The translations under genes and the position numbers were made by a program. The notes under the pieces were generated by a model. That model was not told where the DNA came from. It was given only the letters and a program-made list of their open reading frames with translations, and made no database searches. A DNA stretch of 64,000 nucleotides from Pseudonocardia sp. C8 (GTDB taxonomy: Bacteria; Actinomycetota; Actinomycetes; Mycobacteriales; Pseudonocardiaceae). Positions 55,818 through 64,000 of this stretch are shown in pieces. Every line of letters begins with the position of its first letter. The first letter of the stretch is position 1. Location of the stretch: assembly GCF_014267175.1 (NCBI RefSeq), contig NZ_JACMTR010000002.1, positions 1,911,001 to 1,975,000 of the forward strand, read 5' to 3'.

Positions 55818-56816
55818 ATGGTGACGACGCTTTCGGCACCCGAGGAGACCGGGGTGGACCCCGGCTGGGCCGACGAGGTGCGCACGCTGGCGCGCGAGCG
55901 CGACGCGGTCCTGCTGGCGCACAACTACCAGCTGCCGGCGATCCAGGACGTCGCCGACCACGTCGGGGACTCCCTGGCCCTGTCCCGGATCGCCGCCGAG
56001 GCGGACGCGTCGACGATCGTGTTCTGCGGCGTGCACTTCATGGCCGAGACCGCGAAGATCCTCAGCCCGGACAAGACCGTGCTGATCCCGGACGCGCGGG
56101 CGGGCTGCTCGCTGGCCGACTCCATCACCGCCGAGCAGCTGCGGGTGTGGAAGGCCGAGCACCCGGGCGCCGTCGTCGTCTCCTACGTCAACACCACCGC
56201 CGCGGTGAAGGCCGAGACCGACGTCTGCTGCACCTCGTCGAACGCGGTCGAGGTCGTCGCCTCGATCCCGCGCGACACCGAGGTGCTGTTCCTGCCCGAC
56301 CAGTTCCTCGGCGCCCACGTCCGCCGGGTCCTCGAGCGGGAGAACATGCACGTCTGGGCCGGCGAGTGCCACGTGCACGCTGGCATCAACGGCCGCCAGC
56401 TCACCGACCAGGCGCGGGCCCACCCGGACGCGGACCTGTTCGTGCACCCCGAGTGCGGCTGCGCGACCTCGGCGCTCTACCTGGCCGGCACCGGCGCCGT
56501 CCCCTCGGACCAGGTCAAGATCCTCTCGACCGGCGGGATGATCGACGCCGCCCGGGCGACCGGCGCGAAGGAGGTGCTGGTCGCGACCGAGGTCGGGATG
56601 CTGCACCAGCTCCGCCGGGCAGCCCCCGAGATCGAGTTCCGGGCCGTGAACGAGCGGGCGTCCTGCCCCTACATGAAGATGATCACCCCGGAGGCGCTGC
56701 TGCGGTCGGTCCGGTTCGGGACCGACGAGGTCCACGTGGATCCCGACCTCGCCGAGCGCGGGCGCGCCGCGGTGCAGCGGATGATCGAGATCGGCAACCC
56801 GGGGAGCGGCGAGTGA
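55818..56816 (+). CDS. nadA: Quinolinate synthase NadA
   Basis: 332 residues from ATG 55818, with GGGAGGG upstream. The three cluster-binding cysteines are Cys97 (ARAGCSLAD), Cys213 (HPECGCA) and Cys283 (ASCPYMKM). [19 protein letters not shown] and [16 protein letters not shown] [14 protein letters not shown] are typical. The 4Fe-4S enzyme joins iminoaspartate and dihydroxyacetone phosphate to quinolinate in de novo NAD synthesis. First gene of nadABC, overlapping nadB by GTGA. Confidence 0.96.
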   Translation: MVTTLSAPEETGVDPGWADEVRTLARERDAVLLAHNYQLPAIQDVADHVGDSLALSRIAAEADASTIVFCGVHFMAETAKILSPDKTVLIPDARAGCSLADSITAEQLRVWKAEHPGAVVVSYVNTTAAVKAETDVCCTSSNAVEVVASIPRDTEVLFLPDQFLGAHVRRVLERENMHVWAGECHVHAGINGRQLTDQARAHPDADLFVHPECGCATSALYLAGTGAVPSDQVKILSTGGMIDAARATGAKEVLVATEVGMLHQLRRAAPEIEFRAVNERASCPYMKMITPEALLRSVRFGTDEVHVDPDLAERGRAAVQRMIEIGNPGSGE

Positions 56817-58396
56817 GCTCCGGCTGGGAGGCCGGCGCCGACCTGGTCGTCGTCGGCTCCGGGGTGGCCGGGCTGACCGCCGCGCTGGACGCCGCCGAGG
56901 CCGGGCTGCGGACCGTCGTCGTCACCAAGGACGACGTCGTCGAGGGCGCCACCCGCTGGGCCCAGGGCGGGGTCGCGGTGGTGCTCGGGGACGTCCCCGG
57001 CGACACCCTCGACGCGCACGTCGCCGACACCCTCGCCGCCGGCGGCGGGCTGAACGACCTGCCCGCGGTCGACGCGATCGTCCGCGGCGGGCCGGGCGCG
57101 GTGCGGCGGCTCCGCGAACGGGGCGCGCTGTTCGACGTGCGCGGGACCCGCCTGGACCGGACCCGCGAGGGCGGCCACTCGGCGTACCGGGTGGTGCACG
57201 CCGGGGGGGACGCGACCGGCGCCGAGATCGAACGCACCCTGGTCGCCGCGGCCCGGTCGGCGCAGCTCACCGTGCTCGACGGGCACGTCGCCGTGGACGC
57301 GCTGCGTGACGTCACCGGCCGCGTCACCGGGCTGGCGGTGCTGTCCGCGGACGGCGAACCCGGGGCGCTGCGGGCCCCCGCCGTGCTGCTCGCCACCGGC
57401 GGGTACGGCCTGCTCTACGCCTCCACCACCAACCCCGCGACGGCCACCGGCGACGGGATCGCGCTCGCCCTGCGGGCCGGGGCGACGGCGTCCGACCTGG
57501 AGTTCGTGCAGTTCCACCCGACCGTCCTGCACACCGGGCCGGCCGCCGGGCAGCGGCCGCTGGTGACCGAGGCGGTCCGCGGGGAGGGCGCGGTCCTGCG
57601 CGACCGGAACGGGACCGCGTTCATGGCCGGGGTGCACCCGCGGGCCGACCTCGCCCCGCGCGACGTCGTCGCCGCCGCGATCACCCGGCGCCTGGCCGAG
57701 ACCGGCAGCGACCACGTCCACCTCGACGCGACCGGGATCGACGGGTTCGCGGCACGGTTCCCGACCGTGTACGCGTCCTGCCGCGCGGCCGGGATCGACC
57801 CGGCCACCGACCCGATCCCGGTGACCCCGGCGGCCCACTACGCGTGCGGCGGGGTCGTCGCCGACGTCGACGGCCGGACCGGTGTCCCCGGGCTGTACGC
57901 GGCCGGGGAGGTCGCCCGGACCGGCCTGCACGGGGCGAACCGGCTGGCGTCGAACTCGCTGCTGGAAGGCCTCGTGGTGGGGGAGCGGGTGGTCCGGGCG
58001 GTGCTGGCCGACCGCGCGCTGGCCGCGGTGTCGGCGCCGGCCGAGCCGGCTCCGGCGCTGCCGATCGCCGACCGCGCCGTGGTGCAGCGGGCGATGACCA
58101 CCTGTGCCGGCATCGGCCGGGACGCCACCGGCCTGGCCGCCGCCTCGGACGCGATCGAGTCGGCCACCGTGACCGCGGTGCCGACCGGCCGGGCCGGGGT
58201 GGAGGACGCCGCGCTGACCCTGCTCGCCCAGGCGGTGCTGGCCGCGGCCGGGACCCGGCGGGAGACCCGGGGCTGCCACGTGCGGACCGACTTCCCGGAG
58301 CGCGACGACGTCCACCAGCGGGCGTCGCTGCCGGTGCGGCTCGACGCGGCCGGGCGGCCCGTGGTCGTCGCCGACGCCCTGGTGGGGGCGGCATGA
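56813..58396 (+). CDS. nadB: L-aspartate oxidase NadB
   Basis: 527 residues from GTG 56813. The FAD-binding opening [29 protein letters not shown], the active-site region [39 protein letters not shown] and [18 protein letters not shown] are all present. It oxidises aspartate to iminoaspartate for NadA. The C-terminal helical part is normal. It overlaps nadC by ATGA. Confidence 0.96.
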   Translation: MSSGWEAGADLVVVGSGVAGLTAALDAAEAGLRTVVVTKDDVVEGATRWAQGGVAVVLGDVPGDTLDAHVADTLAAGGGLNDLPAVDAIVRGGPGAVRRLRERGALFDVRGTRLDRTREGGHSAYRVVHAGGDATGAEIERTLVAAARSAQLTVLDGHVAVDALRDVTGRVTGLAVLSADGEPGALRAPAVLLATGGYGLLYASTTNPATATGDGIALALRAGATASDLEFVQFHPTVLHTGPAAGQRPLVTEAVRGEGAVLRDRNGTAFMAGVHPRADLAPRDVVAAAITRRLAETGSDHVHLDATGIDGFAARFPTVYASCRAAGIDPATDPIPVTPAAHYACGGVVADVDGRTGVPGLYAAGEVARTGLHGANRLASNSLLEGLVVGERVVRAVLADRALAAVSAPAEPAPALPIADRAVVQRAMTTCAGIGRDATGLAAASDAIESATVTAVPTGRAGVEDAALTLLAQAVLAAAGTRRETRGCHVRTDFPERDDVHQRASLPVRLDAAGRPVVVADALVGAA

Positions 58397-59364
58397 GCGG
58401 CGCTGTCGCCGCCGGCGTCGGCGGGCGCTCCGGGATCGGGATCCCGGACGCCGACGACCTGGCCCGGGTGGTCCGCACGGCCCTCGACGAGGACCTGCGC
58501 TACGGGCCGGACGCGACGACCGCCGCGACCGTGCCCGCGGACGCGGTGGCGGTCGGGTCGTTCACCCCGCGGGCGGACGGGGTGCTGGCCGGGCTGCCGG
58601 CGGCGCTCGCCGTCCTCGACGCGGTGCTCGGCCGCTCCGGGGCCGGCGCGCCCGGTGCGGGTGCGCCCGGGTCCGGTGCGCCCGGGGCCGGTGCGCCCGG
58701 CGGGTACGAGGTGCTCCTGGCCCGCGCGGACGGCGACCTGCTGGTTGCCGGCGAGCCCGCCCTGGTCGTCCGCGCCCCGGTCCGCGGCCTGCTGACCGCC
58801 GAACGCACCGCGCTCAACCTGCTCTGCCACCTGTCCGGGATCGCGACCGCCACCCGGGCCTGGGTGGACGCCGTCGCCGGCACCGGCGCCCGGATCCGCG
58901 ACACCCGCAAGACGATGCCGGGGCTGCGGCTGCTGGAGAAGTACGCCGTCCGCTGCGGCGGCGGGACGAACCACCGGCTCGGGCTCGGCGACGCGGTGCT
59001 GATCAAGGACAACCACGTCGCCGCGGCGGGGTCGGTGGCGGCGGCGCTCGCCGCGGCCCGCACCGCAGCGCCGGACCTGCCGTGCGAGGTGGAGGTCGAC
59101 GGGCTCGACCAGCTCGACGAGGTGCTCGACCTGTCCGCCGAGCTGGTCCTGCTCGACAACTTCACCCCGGACGACACGGCCGCGGCCGTCCGGCGGCGGG
59201 ACGCCGTGGCCGCGGCGACCGGGCACCGCACGCTGCTCGAGTCCTCCGGCGGGCTACGGCTCGCGAACGCCCGGGAGTACGCCGCCACCGGGGTCGACTT
59301 CCTCGCCGTCGGCGGGCTGACCCACTCGGTCACCGCCCTGGACCTGGGGCTCGACCTGAGCTGA
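58393..59364 (+). CDS. nadC: Nicotinate-nucleotide pyrophosphorylase (quinolinate PRTase) NadC
   Basis: 323 residues from ATG 58393. The barrel active site is seen in IRDTRKTMPGLRLLEKYAV, GGGTNHRLGL, LIKDNHVAAAG, CEVEVDGLDQL and LLDNFTPDD. It turns quinolinate and PRPP into nicotinate mononucleotide. A repeat insert of Gly-Ala-Gly-Ala-Pro type (residues 83-102, four pentapeptides) lies in the N-terminal domain; this loop is short in other NadC proteins. Its last 35 bases overlap the 3' end of the convergent next gene. Confidence 0.95.
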   Translation: MSGAVAAGVGGRSGIGIPDADDLARVVRTALDEDLRYGPDATTAATVPADAVAVGSFTPRADGVLAGLPAALAVLDAVLGRSGAGAPGAGAPGSGAPGAGAPGGYEVLLARADGDLLVAGEPALVVRAPVRGLLTAERTALNLLCHLSGIATATRAWVDAVAGTGARIRDTRKTMPGLRLLEKYAVRCGGGTNHRLGLGDAVLIKDNHVAAAGSVAAALAAARTAAPDLPCEVEVDGLDQLDEVLDLSAELVLLDNFTPDDTAAAVRRRDAVAAATGHRTLLESSGGLRLANAREYAATGVDFLAVGGLTHSVTALDLGLDLS

Positions 59365-60655
59365 CCGTGGTCGGTGGCGCCCGCTCCGCCAGCAGCTCGC
59401 CCTGCACCGGGGCCGGGTAGCGGACGGTGAACCGGACATCGCCGAGCAGCTCCCGGATCCGCGCGGCCGCGGCGTCGACCCCGGCGCGGGCCGCGCCGCC
59501 GACGTCGTCGAACAGGCGGGTGACGATCTCCCCGTCGCGGCGCTGCACCCAGCTGCCCGCGATCCGGCCGTCCACCCAGATCGCCGGGCCGCCGTTGCCG
59601 TTCCGGTCGAACAGCAGCGCCCGGTGCTCCGGGGCGAGGTACCAGTCGCGGGCCTTCCAGCCCATCGTCGTCGGGTCCAGGCCGGGCAGCAGCGCCACCG
59701 ACGGGCCGGGATCAGGGACCGGGTCCAGGTCGTCGGGCAGCAGGAACCCGGTACCGCCGCCGTCGAGGGACACTTCGACCGCGCCCGCGTCGGCCAGCGC
59801 GGTGCGGGCGGTCGCGACGGTCCAGCCGGCCCACCACTTGAGGTCGTCGCGGGTCACCGGGCCGAACGACCGCAGGTAGGCGCGGGCCAGCCCGGCGGCG
59901 GCGACCCGGGCGGAGCCGTCCGCGGCGCCCGTGCCACCTGCGCCCCCTGCACCGCCGACCCCCGCGCCGCCGCTCGCGGCGTCGCCACCCACCGTGCCAC
60001 CCCCTGCGGGACCCGGCACCGGCCCGATCCCGCCGGGCACCCACGCCTCGGCCGCCGCCCACCGGTACTGGCCGTTGATCCACGTCCCGGTCGGGCGGGC
60101 CCGCAGCACCCGCCCCTCGAAACCCAGGAGCAGCAGCACCCGCGTGTGCCCGGCCTGGAGGGTGCCCTGGATCGGGACGCCCAGGGCCGCGAGGTCCGGC
60201 AGCGCGGCACCGATCTCGCGCGCGGGGGCCGGCCCCCGCTCGGCGAGCACGTCCAGGACCCGGCCGGCCGCCTCCGCGTACCAGGCCTCCGGGTCGGTGA
60301 CCCCCGCCTCGCGCAGCTGGGCCATCAGGTTGCGCCGCTGCACGGCCGCGACACCGGCGGTCGCGGCGTGGTGCGCCAGTGCCGCGTGCCGGCGGCCGAA
60401 CACCCACAGCGTGCGCCGCATCGCGTGGTGCCGCAGCAGCGTGCGGTCGGTGTACAGCGCGGCGTCCACGGGTTCCAGGGCCGGTGTCACCATCCGGGCC
60501 GCGGCCGAGAGGTACACGGTCACCGGGTCCGTGGAGTGCAGGGCGACGAGGTCGTCGGCGATCGCGACGACGTCGTCGGTGCGGGTGTGCGGGGCGAGCC
60601 GGTGCCGGGTCACCAGCCGGGCCCGGCGTTCGGCATCGCTCACGTGGTGGGTCAC
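59330..60655 (-). CDS. Winged-helix DNA-binding domain protein, HTH_42/AlkZ superfamily
   Basis: 441 residues from GTG 60655. The family pattern is clear: RLVTRHRLAPHT, VVAIADDLVALHSTDPVTVY, LYTDRTLLRHHAMRRTLWVF, and late WVDGRIAGSWVQRRDGEIV. AlkZ/YcaQ enzymes remove interstrand crosslinks and use a QxQ or HxQ motif; the matching place here reads HST, so glycosylase activity is doubtful. A Gly/Ala-rich insert (about residues 220-245) sits mid-protein. It stands alone, convergent with nadC. Confidence 0.8.
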   Translation of the reverse strand: MTHHVSDAERRARLVTRHRLAPHTRTDDVVAIADDLVALHSTDPVTVYLSAAARMVTPALEPVDAALYTDRTLLRHHAMRRTLWVFGRRHAALAHHAATAGVAAVQRRNLMAQLREAGVTDPEAWYAEAAGRVLDVLAERGPAPAREIGAALPDLAALGVPIQGTLQAGHTRVLLLLGFEGRVLRARPTGTWINGQYRWAAAEAWVPGGIGPVPGPAGGGTVGGDAASGGAGVGGAGGAGGTGAADGSARVAAAGLARAYLRSFGPVTRDDLKWWAGWTVATARTALADAGAVEVSLDGGGTGFLLPDDLDPVPDPGPSVALLPGLDPTTMGWKARDWYLAPEHRALLFDRNGNGGPAIWVDGRIAGSWVQRRDGEIVTRLFDDVGGAARAGVDAAAARIRELLGDVRFTVRYPAPVQGELLAERAPPTTVSSGRAPGPGR

Positions 60656-60799
60656 GGGCGGAGCCTGCCACGGGGCCCCGACAACCGGCCGCCGATCCCG
60701 GGCTGTCGACATCGGGCCGCGGACGCCGGCTGCCGGGCGGCGGACATCGCATCTGGACGCCCGGGCCCGCGGCCGGCCGCGTGGTGCCAGACTTCCGCT

Positions 60800-62293
60800 G
60801 TGTTCACCGTCACCCGGCGGCCGCCGGTCCGCCCGGGCCGGCACCGGGCCCCCGTCCCGCGGGCGTCCCGGCTTGCGGCCGCGCTGTTCCCGGCGGGTGC
60901 GGCGGTGCTCGCGGCGGGGGTGTTCCTGCTGGCCCGCGACGCGCTGGTGGACGACGCCTACATCACGCTCACCTACGTGCGGAACCTCGCGTTCCACGGG
61001 CACTGGGGCGTGAACCTCGACGGGATCGCGCACACCGCGACCTCGCCGCTGAACGTGCTGCTGCACGCGGCGGTGACCGTGGTCGTGCGGGACGCGGTCG
61101 TCGCCGCCGGGATCGTGCTCGCCGGCCTCGCCGCGACGATCACCTGGTGGTCGCAGCGGACCGCGGAGCACCTCGGGTGGCCGCGCTGGACGGCGGCGAC
61201 GCCGGCGCTGCTGCTGCTGGTCGACCCGCTGCTGCTGTCGACGGTCGGGCTGGAGACCTACCTGGCGGTGACGCTGACGGTCGGGCTCGCGCACGCCGCC
61301 GTGACCGGGCGGGCGGTGCTCGCCGGCGTGCTGTGCGGGCTGCTGCCCCTGACCCGCCCGGACCTGGTGGTCGTCGCGGCCGTCGCCGCGCTCGGCGTCC
61401 CGGTGCTGCGCAGGCGGTTCGGGACGCTGCTCGGTGCCGCGGCCGCCGTGTCGCTGCCCTGGTACGCGTTCTCCTGGGTCGCGCTCGGCTCGGTCGTGCC
61501 GGACACGGTGCTGTGGAAGGTCGGCGACAGCTGGGGCCGGGACCACGTCACGTTCGCGGACGGCCTGTGGCTCTATCACGACCGCTTCCCGACGGCGACG
61601 CTGCTGAGCGTGATCCCGCCCGCCGCCGGGGTCGTCGGCGGCCTGTGCTGGCTGCTGGGCCGCCGGCGCGGGGCCACCGCCCCGGTCGTGCTGGGGCTGG
61701 GTGCGGCCGCGCACGCGGGCGCGTTCGTCGTGATCGGCACCGCGCCGTACCACTGGTACTACGGGCCCGCGGCCGGCGCGCTGACCGTGCTGGCCGCCTG
61801 GTCGATCGGGGCGGTCGGCGGGCGGGTCACCCGGCCCGTGCTGGGGACGACGGCGGCGGCGCTGGCCGTCGTGTCCGGCGTGGTCGCCGTGCAGCACGGC
61901 ACCCCCTGGACCGTCGCGCCGATCTCCACCAACCGGGCCACCGCCGCCGAGTACGCCGCGATCGCCGCGGGGCTGCACGGCAAGGTGATCAGCCCCGGCG
62001 AGCTGGGCACCCTGGTCTACTTCTGCGCGAACCGGTGCGCGATCGACGACCCGCTCGCCGAGCGGGCCCCGATGCTGGACCGGATCGCCCAGCGCCGGGC
62101 CGGGGCGGGCCCGGTGACGCGCGCGCTGCTGGACCTCAACTACCTGTTCCTCGAGCCCGCGCCCCACCACCGCGGCACGACCCGGCTGGTGTCGCGGCCC
62201 GGCCACCACCGTGACGGTGTGAACGTCGGCACCGCGTGGTCCGGCCCGGAGAACCTGCTCCTGGTCCCGGCGGGCCGAGTACCGGCGGGCTGA
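60800..62293 (+). CDS. GT-C-type polytopic membrane protein, probable glycosyltransferase
   Basis: 497 residues from GTG 60800. After a basic Pro-rich N-terminus there are about nine membrane helices. The first outer loop holds [17 protein letters not shown] and [13 protein letters not shown], which resembles the DDxY and N-G-x-TSPL motifs of actinobacterial GT-C arabinosyl- and mannosyltransferase-like proteins using polyprenyl-phosphate sugars. A soluble C-terminal part (from about 375) follows. The sugar and acceptor are unknown; a role in cell envelope glycan synthesis is inferred. The gene is monocistronic. Confidence 0.7.
   Translation: MFTVTRRPPVRPGRHRAPVPRASRLAAALFPAGAAVLAAGVFLLARDALVDDAYITLTYVRNLAFHGHWGVNLDGIAHTATSPLNVLLHAAVTVVVRDAVVAAGIVLAGLAATITWWSQRTAEHLGWPRWTAATPALLLLVDPLLLSTVGLETYLAVTLTVGLAHAAVTGRAVLAGVLCGLLPLTRPDLVVVAAVAALGVPVLRRRFGTLLGAAAAVSLPWYAFSWVALGSVVPDTVLWKVGDSWGRDHVTFADGLWLYHDRFPTATLLSVIPPAAGVVGGLCWLLGRRRGATAPVVLGLGAAAHAGAFVVIGTAPYHWYYGPAAGALTVLAAWSIGAVGGRVTRPVLGTTAAALAVVSGVVAVQHGTPWTVAPISTNRATAAEYAAIAAGLHGKVISPGELGTLVYFCANRCAIDDPLAERAPMLDRIAQRRAGAGPVTRALLDLNYLFLEPAPHHRGTTRLVSRPGHHRDGVNVGTAWSGPENLLLVPAGRVPAG

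Positions 62294-64000
<1,707 letters not shown>

Overview
The window is chromosomal DNA of very high G+C content from an actinobacterium. Gene order and protein style fit the family Pseudonocardiaceae and most resemble Pseudonocardia. This assignment is inferred from gene content and has not been checked by a search. Supporting signs are GTG/TTG starts, four-base start/stop overlaps, TANNNT-type -10 boxes placed 6-8 bases before start codons, a division cluster without ftsA but with sepF, yggT and wag31/divIVA, an actinobacterial ileS T-box, and a eukaryote-like IleRS. No tRNA, rRNA, transposase, integrase, CRISPR-cas or recognisable defence island was seen.

Layout. (1) 1-5.8 kb: a DUF3040 membrane protein, then a leftward moxR - DUF58 - transglutaminase operon. 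(2) 6.3-30.2 kb: the dcw (division and cell wall) cluster, rightward: mraZ-rsmH-ftsL-ftsI-murE-murF-mraY-murD-ftsW-murG-murC-ftsQ, a repeat-filled 1.26 kb gap, then ftsZ-pgeF-yggS-sepF-yggT-divIVA. It is preceded by a sigma-70-like promoter overlapping four MraZ boxes. (3) 30.2-41.7 kb: a two-TM protein with an Ada-like metal site, T-box-controlled ileS, a methyltransferase, a cation/proton antiporter, lspA, rluD, a small exported protein, and a 1.67 kb gap packed with tandem repeats. (4) 41.7-48.2 kb: dnaE, a PaaX-type regulator, thioredoxin, an AlkD-like HEAT protein and an orphan PemK/MazF-like protein. (5) 48.2-54.2 kb: a tetR-MFS-cyclase-FAH catabolic module with a clear palindromic operator, then an ABC-F ATPase with a leader-peptide attenuator, and a DUF6328 protein. 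(6) 54.2-64 kb: a LON-N-like protein, nrtR facing the nadABC operon (de novo NAD synthesis), a winged-helix AlkZ-superfamily protein, a GT-C-type membrane protein, hisD and the start of hisC.

Most genes are housekeeping. Lipid II is built by MurC-F, MraY and MurG and polymerised by FtsW/FtsI. FtsZ, SepF, FtsQ, FtsL and DivIVA organise septum and pole. PgeF and YggS are the usual companions of ftsZ. The unusual content is of two kinds. First, several core proteins carry repeat-derived, low-complexity expansions: an approximately 680-residue N-terminal extension on MurG, eleven octapeptides in FtsQ, a Pro/Gly-rich FtsL tail, a pentapeptide insert in NadC and a 20-residue duplication in the ABC-F ATPase. 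Second, three intergenic regions carry a family of hairpin-forming repeats, at two loci with an exact 62-base period, beside other minisatellites. I found no convincing new multi-gene system. The best leads are the MurG extension, the 62-base hairpin repeats, the palindrome array between ftsQ and ftsZ, the Met-Glu-Leu leader of the ABC-F gene, and the membrane protein whose Ada-type metal site has His in place of the methyl-accepting Cys.
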